A stretch of 10,370 nt of DNA from an uncultured Chryseolinea sp. (GTDB lineage Bacteria; Bacteroidota; Bacteroidia; Cytophagales; Cyclobacteriaceae): contig CAMLER010000121.1 in assembly GCA_946478915.1 (NCBI GenBank), positions 1 to 10,370 of the forward strand. Direction: 5' to 3'. The position numbers and the translations under genes are program-made. The notes below the pieces were generated by a model. That model did not search any database. It saw only the letters and a program-made list of their open reading frames with translations, and had not been told where the DNA came from. Shown one piece after another: positions 1 through 7,880 of this stretch; position 1 is the stretch's first letter; each line of letters begins with the position of its first letter.

Positions 1-1057
1 AAATGATGCAAACAGTTTCAAAGAATGGATACTCGATGCGAATGGTGGTAATGTACCATCGGCAAATGTTAATACGATCCTTTCTTCAGATTATCCATCC
101 GTTACAGGGAATCCAACCAATTCTGTATTCAAAGTGAAGCCAGCAATTTTGGATGTCATTGGTGCGTTTGAAGCCCTTCGGGTGAAATCATTGGAAAATC
201 AAAATCGAAATTTGGGTCCAAAAGTGGGGAATCGTCTTTATATTTTTATGTCTGGACATGGTATTGCACCAACACCATACGGGAATAAAATAGAAAAAGA
301 GTCCGGCTTACTGATGTCCAACGTTGAGCCCACAAATATTGCGGCGCCGCATTTTCATCTGCCTGGCGCGTATGCAGCAACCTGGTTCTGCGAGAACGAA
401 TTGTTTGAAGAAGTTTTTCTTTTCATGGACTGTTGCCGGGACCTGACTATTGTTCCAGGATTAAATATTTTCCTGCCTCCGAAGGGAAACGCGGATAAAG
501 CAAAGCGTTTTTACGCATTTGCAACACGGTGGTCGAGACGGGCGCGGGAGCGAACAATCAACGGAAAGGTTCAGGGAGTTTTTACCAAAACTCTCTTGAT
601 GGGCTTATATGGTGCTGCCGCAGAACCTGATCCCAACGATTCATCAAATGGCGTGATTACCGGAGCTTCATTGAAAAGTTATCTGTATCAGAACATGAAA
701 GAATTCATACACCCTGACTATAGAAACGATCCGGAGTTGCAAGAACCTGACGTTGATTATTTCCCTAAAGCAAATGAAGGCCGGGACATTGTAATCAAGA
801 AAGTTCCTATTCGAAGATTCCCCGTAAAACTAAAAGTTCCGAAAACTGCCAAAGGTGATCTCATCATTTTATACAACGGTCAAACACAGGTGCAAAAAAT
901 ATCCATAAATGCAGCGCCGACTGAATTCGATATTCAATTGCCTCGAGGAAAATATTTAGCAATTGCAAATATCGATAACACGGCGAAACCAACTTTATTC
1001 GATGTTAGAGGGATTGAAGAAACTGCGAGTGAAGCACTGGTTGACCTCACAGTTTAA
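1..1057 (+). CDS. Caspase-family cysteine peptidase (C14-like), 5' partial
   Basis: The reading frame is open from base 2 to the TAA at 1055-1057 (351 visible residues), so the start lies before the window. The internal GTG at 134 is not a credible start because caspase-like sequence precedes it (DANSFKEWILDANGG). The catalytic His is in YIFMSGHG (His codon 257-259). The catalytic Cys is in FLFMDCCRD, most likely the second Cys (434-436), which aligns with the DSCHSG type of metacaspases. The roughly 59-residue spacing fits the fold. After the peptidase domain, from about base 800, comes a short beta-rich stretch (PVKLKVPKTAKGDLIILYNG, then QLPRGKYLAIANI) resembling PEGA or carrier beta-sandwich domains. 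Members of this family hydrolyse proteins after basic or acidic residues; the specificity here cannot be read. It is first in a likely operon with an adaptor-like protein, a serine protease and a membrane protein, which suggests a regulated proteolytic effector. Family call strong; role inferred. Confidence 0.88.
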   Translation, partial: NDANSFKEWILDANGGNVPSANVNTILSSDYPSVTGNPTNSVFKVKPAILDVIGAFEALRVKSLENQNRNLGPKVGNRLYIFMSGHGIAPTPYGNKIEKESGLLMSNVEPTNIAAPHFHLPGAYAATWFCENELFEEVFLFMDCCRDLTIVPGLNIFLPPKGNADKAKRFYAFATRWSRRARERTINGKVQGVFTKTLLMGLYGAAAEPDPNDSSNGVITGASLKSYLYQNMKEFIHPDYRNDPELQEPDVDYFPKANEGRDIVIKKVPIRRFPVKLKVPKTAKGDLIILYNGQTQVQKISINAAPTEFDIQLPRGKYLAIANIDNTAKPTLFDVRGIEETASEALVDLTV

Positions 1058-1077
1058 TTTTTTTGAATGTGGTAACT

Positions 1078-2493
1078 ATGGAAACAAAACAAGTAGAAAC
1101 CTATAATCTTTCGGTAGAAACCAGCGACGAAGGCGCTGAAATTTTCATTCTCAATAGTCAGTTTCAACGCGTTGCTTCAGATACTGGAAAATCAGCAGTC
1201 TTTAAATTGAAGGAGGGTTTATATACCATCAAAGTTGCAGCGGGTTGTGAAACCATTGAAAAATCCATTGCTTTATTATCTAAAGATGAGACCGTAGTGT
1301 TCAATCCGGTAGCATTCCCTTCACCAGCTCCCCTCGAAGAGACTAGTCGCACTCATGAAGATCATATTAAAAATGCGGTTGATCACAGCCATCATGTACA
1401 TATACAAATTGGACATGGAAGTCAGATTTACGTATTCGCACGCGTCTGGACAAAGACTTTTCCATCTGGACTAAATCCTCACATCGAAGATCCTTCAACC
1501 GGGCTGACATTGAGAGATGTGGCGGATCAAATTCTCGTTGACTTCGGCCGACCCGAGATAGGATTTAACTCCGCTACAAGTGATCCATGGTCAGCCTGCA
1601 ATGTGGAACTAAATCCCGGAGTATATATCTTATGCCTTGAAACAAAAGGTAAAACTTTTAAACAAGTTATCGCCGCGTCTCCTTCGTGGCAGACACAAGT
1701 ATTCTTATTGAAAAGTGACCGCGCCAACTCTGAGGATTTTGAGTGTGATGCAGGTCTATCAAACGCCTCCATTTTTATGGCGGAATTAGGAACTGGGTTC
1801 AGGTCTTCAAGAAAAGAAAATCTGTCCTCCGATCCCGATTTCCGCCTCACGGAAATCGCCAGACAAGCTTTAATATCCAATCGTCCCGTGCTACGACAAG
1901 ATCTGCTATATCAAATGTTAGACGACAAGTTCAAAAATCCAATGCTAGGTATCTATGGATGTCATTTACTGTTGTTGAACAAGAAAACAGATAAGTCAAT
2001 GCTTCCTCGAATAATATCCAATCTCAGGAGGTTAGTAATAGATCCTCATCCTGAGATTGAGGCCTTGGCGGTAAAGCTTGATATGGATACGTCTTATGTT
2101 TTTAATGTGCCCCCAATGCTTCGGCAAAGTTGGAACTACATTCTTGAGGCCTCCGTAAGAAAAACTGACTTGATTCCCGAAAATTCCTTGACATCACGAA
2201 TTGCTGGGAATCTTTGGAGTGGAAATCAATGGCTGGTATGGGGTGGCAGCTCCTTTAACACCGATGATTATCTGAAAGACCAACTCAGGAATTTATCAGC
2301 CTTCAATATCTTCCTCCCTGAAGATGTTTCAAGTAGGTCATTCGATACAACTTTAAACTTCGACATGGGAAATCATATACCCGCATCCCTAGAGCTAGAC
2401 GAAGAAAAAATGAAACTCATGGTTCAAGCGTTAGGCGTTCCACGATCCAAACTTGATGCCGCAATTCATAGTATAAAAAGCAACATCAAATAA
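1078..2493 (+). CDS. Beta-sandwich plus helical-domain protein associated with caspase operon, function unknown
   Basis: ATG at 1078 gives 471 residues. TTG 1063 and GTG 1069 are in-frame alternatives only a few codons longer, and no Shine-Dalgarno separates them. Residues about 6-76 form a PEGA-like beta domain (FKLKEGLYTIKVAAG). A Pro/His-rich linker follows (HEDHIKNAVDHSHHVH), then a second beta-rich domain at about 108-215 (VELNPGVYILCLETKGK). The segment at about 245-385 is mostly helical (RQALISNRPVLRQDLLYQML; NPMLGIYGCHLLLL; VPPMLRQSWNYILEASVR). The C-terminus is a short helical motif (MKLMVQALGVPRSKLDAAI). There is no signal peptide and no membrane segment. I recall similar helical regions in proteins beside bacterial caspase genes, but cannot verify this. 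It starts 20 bases after the caspase stop, so the two are probably cotranscribed. An adaptor, sensor or substrate role is inference; no enzymatic motif is visible. Confidence 0.8.
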   Translation: METKQVETYNLSVETSDEGAEIFILNSQFQRVASDTGKSAVFKLKEGLYTIKVAAGCETIEKSIALLSKDETVVFNPVAFPSPAPLEETSRTHEDHIKNAVDHSHHVHIQIGHGSQIYVFARVWTKTFPSGLNPHIEDPSTGLTLRDVADQILVDFGRPEIGFNSATSDPWSACNVELNPGVYILCLETKGKTFKQVIAASPSWQTQVFLLKSDRANSEDFECDAGLSNASIFMAELGTGFRSSRKENLSSDPDFRLTEIARQALISNRPVLRQDLLYQMLDDKFKNPMLGIYGCHLLLLNKKTDKSMLPRIISNLRRLVIDPHPEIEALAVKLDMDTSYVFNVPPMLRQSWNYILEASVRKTDLIPENSLTSRIAGNLWSGNQWLVWGGSSFNTDDYLKDQLRNLSAFNIFLPEDVSSRSFDTTLNFDMGNHIPASLELDEEKMKLMVQALGVPRSKLDAAIHSIKSNIK

Positions 2494-2559
2494 TATCGGG
2501 CCTAAGATTTGTTCAACTACGCAAAACTCCCTCAATATCACCCCCAAAAATTTTCATTT

Positions 2560-3678
2560 ATGTTAACCGAAAAAGATCTTGAATCAATCCCTCACGAGGA
2601 ACTCCTCGCAGAATTAAAATCAAGGCAACTAAAAGGAGGCAAAGCAGAGAAAGACTTGGCCAACTCATCAGGTGTCAGGACATCAACTAATCCTCTCTCA
2701 GATGTTCCTGAAATGAAACTTTTTGAAAAGGCAATGGAAAGGCAGAAAGTCATTTATGGAGTCGATGATAGACGAGAAATTAAAGAACTGTTAGATGGAA
2801 TGATCAAGAATAATGCTGATAGTGTTGTTGGAATTTTTGACTTCGATCAGATTGTCCCTAACGGAGATGGGACATCGCGACTCGTCTTACGTTCCTATCA
2901 GGAATCATTTCGCCTTTGCTCAAATGAGTTATTTTCTCGTCAACCTGTTGGTCCTAGTTGTACCGGTTTTTTGATTGCACCTGACTTAATAGCCACGGCT
3001 GGCCATTGTATTGACGGCAGCAATTTTCTGACAAAACGTTTTGTTTTCGGCTTTGAAATAATCAATGGCGACGTTGCAAAAACAACCATCTCCGATAGTG
3101 ATATCTTCGAGGCAACGGCAATAGTGGATCATAGACTAGAGACAGCCGGATCAGACTATGCAATAGTAAAACTTGACCGACCCGTCGCAGGGCACAACAT
3201 AGTCACATTAAACAGCAGACAAAAAATCCGGGATAATGAGAGGCTATATGTTATTGGACATCCTTCCGGACTACCAAAAAAATTTGCCGATGGTGCCGTT
3301 GTAAGAGACAACACGCCTTCAACTCATTTTGTGTCGAATTTAGATACCTATGGTGGAAACTCAGGCTCACCGGTTTTCAACGCGAATACCCATGAGGTGG
3401 AGGGTATTTTAGTACGGGGAGAAAACGATTTTGTACTGGTTAACGGATGTGCACGTTCCCAGGTTTGTCCCACGACTGGCTGTCGAGGTGAAGACGTAAC
3501 ACGCGTCAGCGAGTTTATTAATAAAATTCCTAAAGGTAATGGCGTAGATTCTTTAGATGACCGGATGGTCATACTGGAGAGGACAATGCAATCTTTCAAA
3601 ATTGATCTTGCTGAGATTAAGAATCTGTTAAAGAAGCCAACCAAAAAACAACCAGCTGGAAATAAATACAAAAAGTGA
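2560..3678 (+). CDS. Trypsin/V8-like serine protease (S1 chymotrypsin fold), no signal peptide
   Basis: I chose ATG 2560 (372 residues). A TTG at 2509 would add 17 residues that look non-coding (FNYAKLPQYHPQKFSF). The triad is complete: His149 in ATAGHCID, Asp199 in GSDYAIVKLDRP and Ser268 in YGGNSGSPVF. Cys pair SCTG/AGHC matches the C42-C58 disulfide of chymotrypsin-like proteases, and a C-terminal cluster (NGCARSQVCPTTGCRGED) supplies three more cysteines. Residues 1 to about 95 form a charged helical pro-region (IPHEELLAELKSRQL). The last 50 residues are a predicted coiled coil with a basic tail (MVILERTMQSFKIDLAEIKN). No signal peptide is seen with either start, so it is either cytosolic or exported by another route. 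It lies 66 bases after the beta-sandwich gene and 63 before a membrane-protein gene. It may act in a cascade with the upstream caspase, with the N-terminal region as a regulatory prodomain; that is inference. Confidence 0.9.
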   Translation: MLTEKDLESIPHEELLAELKSRQLKGGKAEKDLANSSGVRTSTNPLSDVPEMKLFEKAMERQKVIYGVDDRREIKELLDGMIKNNADSVVGIFDFDQIVPNGDGTSRLVLRSYQESFRLCSNELFSRQPVGPSCTGFLIAPDLIATAGHCIDGSNFLTKRFVFGFEIINGDVAKTTISDSDIFEATAIVDHRLETAGSDYAIVKLDRPVAGHNIVTLNSRQKIRDNERLYVIGHPSGLPKKFADGAVVRDNTPSTHFVSNLDTYGGNSGSPVFNANTHEVEGILVRGENDFVLVNGCARSQVCPTTGCRGEDVTRVSEFINKIPKGNGVDSLDDRMVILERTMQSFKIDLAEIKNLLKKPTKKQPAGNKYKK

Positions 3679-3741
3679 GGAATAACAGTCAGGCTACCTG
3701 TAGAACTCATTAATGTCCTTTCACAACTTAACCAATCTGCC

Positions 3742-4206
3742 ATGAATAATGATGATTCGCCAAATCAAAAGTACATCTTTGCTATTGCTTGTTTCGTAAT
3801 TTACGTTGTTGTAATTGTAGTATTAGCTATGAATGTGGAAGCGGAGGAAACAACGTGGGGGCGATACACATATCTGTTTCAAGGAATTGAAGCCATCGTT
3901 TTGGCGGCTGTAGGGTGGATTTTCGGCAAGGAAGTCCACCGGCAGCAGGCCAAAAATGCGGAGACCCGAGCAGATGCTGCACAGAAAGAAGCAGCCGCAA
4001 AGGAAAGTGAGTTAGCTAAGGTCAAGACAAACCTTTCTAACCTTAGATCATATATTAAGTCACATGCCCCAATGGATAATGGAATGCCAGAGACCGTCAC
4101 AGGTATGACTGAGTCTGACAAGTCAAACGCAACCAATACCGTGGAACAATCTGCAATGGGAAAATGGTCGGAGCTTATTAAATTCTCTGATAGCCTAGAT
4201 TTCTAA
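3742..4206 (+). CDS. Small two-TM membrane protein with cytoplasmic coiled coil
   Basis: 154 residues. TM1 is about residues 11-30 (YIFAIACFVIYVVVIVVLAM). A short polar loop follows (NVEAEETTWGRYTYLF), then TM2 at about 45-62 (GIEAIVLAAVGWIFGKEVHR). An Ala/Lys/Glu-rich coiled coil (about 65-110) and a low-complexity acidic tail complete it. The positive-inside rule places both ends in the cytoplasm. The TM2 exit motif FGKEVHRQQA looks conserved from memory in membrane proteins near protease-type conflict genes, which I cannot check. ATG 3742 is the only standard start in this frame downstream of the protease stop. The frame is open for 21 codons upstream, straight back to the TGA of the protease gene at 3676-3678. 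It is probably the last gene of the operon. An anchor or pore-related role for the cassette is plausible but unproven. Confidence 0.72.
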   Translation: MNNDDSPNQKYIFAIACFVIYVVVIVVLAMNVEAEETTWGRYTYLFQGIEAIVLAAVGWIFGKEVHRQQAKNAETRADAAQKEAAAKESELAKVKTNLSNLRSYIKSHAPMDNGMPETVTGMTESDKSNATNTVEQSAMGKWSELIKFSDSLDF

Positions 4207-4786
4207 CTTAGATTCGACAACTATAACATCTGTCTTCTCTAGGATAATAATTTACTGCTATTTGTCCAGACATGTAAGCAGGCAAAAAGAAAACGAATTC
4301 GTGAATTTAGAAGAGGCTCCTACTGTTCAGGCCAGCCTGCAATTTTCTCTTTTGCGACTGCACTATAAAGAAGTTAATGATTACTGCACCTCAATTGTCG
4401 TTTGAGTCAATCGTATCTGAAACAGGCCAACGAAACTATTTTCTTTGCTAGAGATTCATTAGACGGAAAAGTACGACTGGCCCATCTTTTTTACCTGCCA
4501 ACCCGTTGATTTGGAAACATAGTTGTGGCTTCATGCTGTTCCGCCGAATCGCTCCCTACCAATTCTTGCCTTCTCCCTTATCATATGTTGCTCCATGAAA
4601 GTCATTAACTTCTTCCGGAGGGAGGCCATCGATCGTTTTTCTTCCATGGTGAGCTCACCAACAAATCAATTTCCCAAGACTATCACTCTTTGGTAAGAAC
4701 GGGAGTAAGTCTTCTACTTTTTTCTATTAACAAACTCATTAAACAATATTGTTTTATATCGGTTCCCGAATGGAGAATGCGACAAT
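4207..4786. other. Intergenic region of about 580 bases, no recognisable gene
   Basis: No convincing coding sequence is seen on either strand; open stretches are short and do not resemble known proteins. A small inverted repeat at 4328-4339 (CAGG/CCTG arms) followed by T-rich DNA (ATTTTCTCTTTT) could be a weak terminator for the four-gene cluster. A 10-base palindrome, ACGAATTCGT, lies at 4293-4302. The promoter of the downstream receptor should lie in the right half, but I could not find a clear Bacteroidota TTG / TAnnTTTG pair. Confidence 0.5.
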
Positions 4787-7151
4787 ATGATAAAACTTAT
4801 ACTCACCTTTCTGATCACGCTTATTGCTATAGTCCAGGGGCTGTGCCAAAACGGTTCATTCTCAGGCCGAATCGTGGACAAACGCACTGGCGAACCGCTT
4901 GTTGGAGCGACTGTGCAACTGGAGGGAACATCGCTTGGGACCACCACCGATACTGACGGGACTTATACACTTACCGACGTTCCGCCCAAGTCCTACAATG
5001 TCAAAAGCTTCGTTCGTCGGATATCAGGGATTAACCGAGTTTAACGTTGTTGTTCGCTCGGAAGGGAATATTGACGTTAACTTTGAGTTGATCGAGACCA
5101 CGGAACAATTAGAGGACGTCGTCATTACAGCAAACCCGTTTTTAAAGGTCGAAGAAACACCGCTTTCCATTCAAAAGCTTAGCCAGGAAGAAGTCGCTGC
5201 CTATCCGGGTGGGAACAACGACATTGCAAAAGTAGTGCAATCATTACCGGGGGTATCTGGCTCGGTGGGCGGCTTCCGAAATGATGTTATCATTCGCGGT
5301 GGGGCGCCAAGTGAAAATGTCTACTATCTCGATGGTATAGAAATTCCTAACATCAATCACTTTTCTACACAGGGTAGTGCCGGAGGGCCTGTTGGTTTGT
5401 TAAACGTTTCGTTTTTTGAGGGCGTGACATTGACCACCAGTTCCTTCGGCGCACAATATGATAATGTTTTGTCCGGTGTACTTCAATTCGATCAACGGAA
5501 TGGTAACGAACGAAAATTCCAGGGTAACATTCGTGTCGGCGCAAGTGAAACCGCCCTGACAGTTGAAGGCCCATTGTTTAAAGGATCAAACGAGAAAAGC
5601 AAAACGAGCTTTATTGCCTCGGCAAGGAGGTCATATTTACAATTTTTATTCGACTTGATCGGTTTACCCATTTTACCTGACTATTGGGATTTCCAGTACA
5701 AGCTTAAACACGACATTAACGAATACAATCAGCTTACCCTGCTCGGCCTTGCTTCTATCGATGACTTCAAAATTAACGAACTGGAGGAATTCGATGCGGA
5801 GCAGCAGGCGATTCAGGATCAGGTACCGATCATCAAGCAACGAACCAACACCATTGGATTATCCTGGAAAAAAAGGTTCCGCGACAACTCAGGATTTATG
5901 ACAACAAGCATAAGCAACAATTTCCTGGAAAATGATTTCTCACAGTTCAGAGACAATATCAATCAATCGGGCCTTTACTTTGAGAACGACTCACAAGAGC
6001 AGGAGACAAAATTGCGATATGCGCTAACAAAATTCGTGGGGTTATGGACTACCACAGCAGGTACATCGATCCAGGTAGCAAATTACAAAAACAATACGTC
6101 GAACCTTGTCAACAATTTCAGCTACAATACCGAATTGAATTTCATCAGATACGGGGTGTTTGTCCAGGCATCACGTAAGTTCGCCAACGATCGTTTTGGA
6201 TTATCGTTAGGTGTCCGCACTGACGGGAACACATTCACGACGACCGGGAACGAAGTGCAAAAAACATTGAGTCCGAGACTGGCGATTTCTTATCGACTTG
6301 ATCAGAAAGAAAAATGGACTGCAAATGCTTCCGTTGGACGATACTATAAATTACCTGCATATACGGTTCTTGGCTTCGCTGACAATACCGGCGTCCGCAT
6401 CAACAAGAATGCATCATATATTCAAACCGACCATCTAGTAGCAGGCATCGAATACCTTCTCACTGAGTCGTCACGAATCTCAGTTGAGGGTTTTGCAAAG
6501 ATTTACAACGACTACCCTGTATCAATCATCGACAATGTCTCGCTGGCAAACAAAGGCGGTGGCTTTGAAGTGGTAGGGAACGAGCCTGTTCGCTTTGACG
6601 GTAGAGGTAGAACCAGGGGAATCGAGTTACTGTACCAGCAGAAGTTCAACGGGAAACTCTACGCCATCGCGGCTTTTACATTTTATCGTAGTGAGTTCAC
6701 AAATGGTGACAAAGATAATTATTTACCTTCTACATGGGATAACGGTCAATTGGTGTCGTTAACTGCCGGCTATAAGTTCGCTCGGAATTGGGAAATCAGT
6801 TCAAGATTCCGGTTCCTTGGACGAGCTCCATATGCACCTGTCAATGAAGATGAAACTCTGGCTAACTATCCGGCTATTGTACGCGACTACACGAGGCTTG
6901 GGGAAGATCGGCTGGATAGTTTTCAACAACTTGACTTTCGTGTTGACAAGAAGTGGAACTTCAAACGCTTTAGCCTCGACCTCTATTTTGATATACAGAA
7001 CATCCTGTTTTCACAGACACCGTCAGAGCCAGCTTATGGGCTTGACCGCAATCAGGAAGGTGAAATTGTCGAGCCACGGAACCTCGTGATTGTTAACACA
7101 AATGAGACCGATGCAGCACTTCCCTCAATTGGTGTTGTCATCAACTTTTAG
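4787..7151 (+). CDS. TonB-dependent outer-membrane receptor, interrupted by a frameshift near 5003-5006
   Basis: ATG 4787 opens a signal peptide (MIKLILTFLITLIAIVQG) and a carboxypeptidase-like regulatory domain (GRIVDKRTGEPLVGATVQLE; DTDGTYTLTDVPPKSYNVK). This frame then goes off-sense and stops at 5044. The domain continues in another frame as ASFVGYQGLTEFNVVV. Removing one A from the AAAA run at 5003-5006 restores a protein of 787 residues ending at the TAG of 7149-7151. The plug domain spans about 108-230 (LEDVVITANP; DVIIRGGAPSENVYYLDG; GVLQFDQRNG). The remainder is a 22-strand-type barrel ending in the usual aromatic residue (IGVVINF). Such receptors import siderophores, cobalamin, glycans or other large ligands using TonB-ExbBD energy; the substrate cannot be read here. 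No SusD-like partner follows, so it is not a SusCD pair. The ATG at 4899 in the downstream frame is not a real start. It is either a sequencing error or a recent pseudogene. Confidence 0.9.
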
Positions 7152-7152
7152 A

Positions 7153-7180
7153 AACCAGTCGTTGGTTCGATTTTATTATT
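7153..7180 (+). terminator. Possible weak terminator after the TonB receptor
   Basis: Arms AACCA (7153-7157) and TGGTT (7163-7167) enclose a 5-base loop. They are followed at 7171-7180 by TTTTATTATT. The stem is only 5 bp and the T-tract is interrupted, so efficiency would be low. It starts one base after the receptor stop codon. Confidence 0.35.
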
Positions 7181-7202
7181 ACAATTAATGAGCATGCGTG
7201 CC

Positions 7203-7223
7203 AAAAAAGGATGCGCGGCATCC
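7203..7223 (-). terminator. Intrinsic terminator of the DUF4174 gene
   Basis: On the minus strand the order is GGATGC, loop CGC, GCATCC, then TTTTTT: a perfect 6-bp GC-rich hairpin directly followed by six T. It lies about 50 bases after the TAG stop of the minus-strand gene at 7273. On the plus strand no T-tract follows the stem, so it acts mainly on minus-strand transcripts. Confidence 0.75.
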
Positions 7224-7272
7224 TGTACTTTGTCCTTTGGTATAGCATAAGTACATTCTGGTGTGTTCTTGG

Positions 7273-7626
7273 CTAACCAGTTTTCCTGCTCTTCATTTCT
7301 GCCTGACGCATGGGCATGCTATCAATCAATTGAAAAATCGTTTTAATTTCGACAGGTTTAGAGGATCTCAACTTTTCGCCCCCGTCCTTTCCAATAAGTA
7401 ACAAGGTAAATTGATTGGAAATCACATTATACTTTTTATACTCCGATTCCTTTTCAACAATAATTATCACAAGATCTCTTTCAGCAATACCGCTGCTATC
7501 TTGATGGAGTAAAGTAAGTTGCTTTTTGAATTCAGGTTGAGCTTCTCCAAAAACTAACAAGCGGCGTGTGGATGACTGTACATGCATTTGAAGGGAGAGG
7601 AATAGTGACAATAAGAGAAGATACAT
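7273..7626 (-). CDS. DUF4174 domain protein with signal peptide
   Basis: 117 residues from the ATG at 7624-7626 (minus strand) to the TAG at 7273-7275. Residues 1 to about 18 are a hydrophobic signal peptide (MYLLLLSLFLSLQMHVQS), so the product is probably periplasmic or exported. The mature part carries the hallmarks I know from DUF4174: RRLLVFGEA near the start, a central ERDLVIIIVE strand (49-58), the LLLIGKDGGEKLRSSKPV motif (75-92) and the terminal IDSMPMRQAEM (101-111). The family is short and of unknown function, with a suspected thioredoxin-like fold but no CxxC here. It is convergent with the TonB receptor and divergent from the lipoprotein gene, so it is probably monocistronic, with its own terminator at 7203-7223. 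Confidence 0.88.
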   Translation of the reverse strand: MYLLLLSLFLSLQMHVQSSTRRLLVFGEAQPEFKKQLTLLHQDSSGIAERDLVIIIVEKESEYKKYNVISNQFTLLLIGKDGGEKLRSSKPVEIKTIFQLIDSMPMRQAEMKSRKTG

Positions 7627-7646
7627 GAGCTCATAACATTTCTGCT

Positions 7647-7663
7647 GTGAAGTTGTTCTTCAC
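7647..7663. repeat. Perfect 6-bp inverted repeat upstream of the DUF4174 gene
   Basis: Arms GTGAAG (7647-7652) and CTTCAC (7658-7663) are separated by TTGTT. The repeat lies 20 bases upstream of the minus-strand ATG, so it would fall in the 5' untranslated region or over the promoter. It could be an operator or an mRNA hairpin; nothing decides between them. Confidence 0.4.
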
Positions 7664-7802
7664 GATGACACTAATCTCTGAGTATTCATTCATTTGCATT
7701 TATTCTCCGGAGGATATACTCATATGCCTGACGGATCTGCCACCACAATACTGACAGATGATTACATTCGATTTACAACAATTGTTAGCAATAGAGGATG
7801 AT

Positions 7803-7820
7803 AGTTCTTTTCCAAGAACT
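7803..7820. repeat. Perfect 7-bp inverted repeat in the divergent intergenic region
   Basis: Arms AGTTCTT (7803-7809) and AAGAACT (7814-7820) flank TTCC. It lies 60 bases before the lipoprotein ATG and about 175 bases upstream of the DUF4174 start. No T-tract follows on either strand, so an operator for the lipoprotein promoter is more plausible than a terminator. The function is not established. Confidence 0.45.
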
Positions 7821-7880
7821 CACTAAATTGTATTCAGACTCCGACGCAGTTAGGGTGCCCCTATAAGAAATTTTGATTTT

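Noticed and set aside
2491..2511. Possible readthrough fusion of the beta-sandwich protein with the serine protease
   Set aside because: They share a frame, but two in-frame TAA codons (2491-2493 and 2503-2505) separate them.
4556..4648. Minus-strand short stretch reading DGLPPEEVNDFHGATYDK
   Set aside because: It looks protein-like, but it is under 35 codons, has no start codon and matches nothing I recognise; it could be a gene remnant or chance.
4690..4956. Plus-strand open frame of 88 codons over the TonB receptor start
   Set aside because: It overlaps the signal peptide and regulatory domain in another frame, and its product has no domain character.
4899..5003. ATG 4899 as the start of the TonB receptor
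   Set aside because: The residues from 4899 to about 5003 in that frame are not receptor-like, whereas the other frame carries the signal peptide and regulatory domain ending exactly at the A-run.
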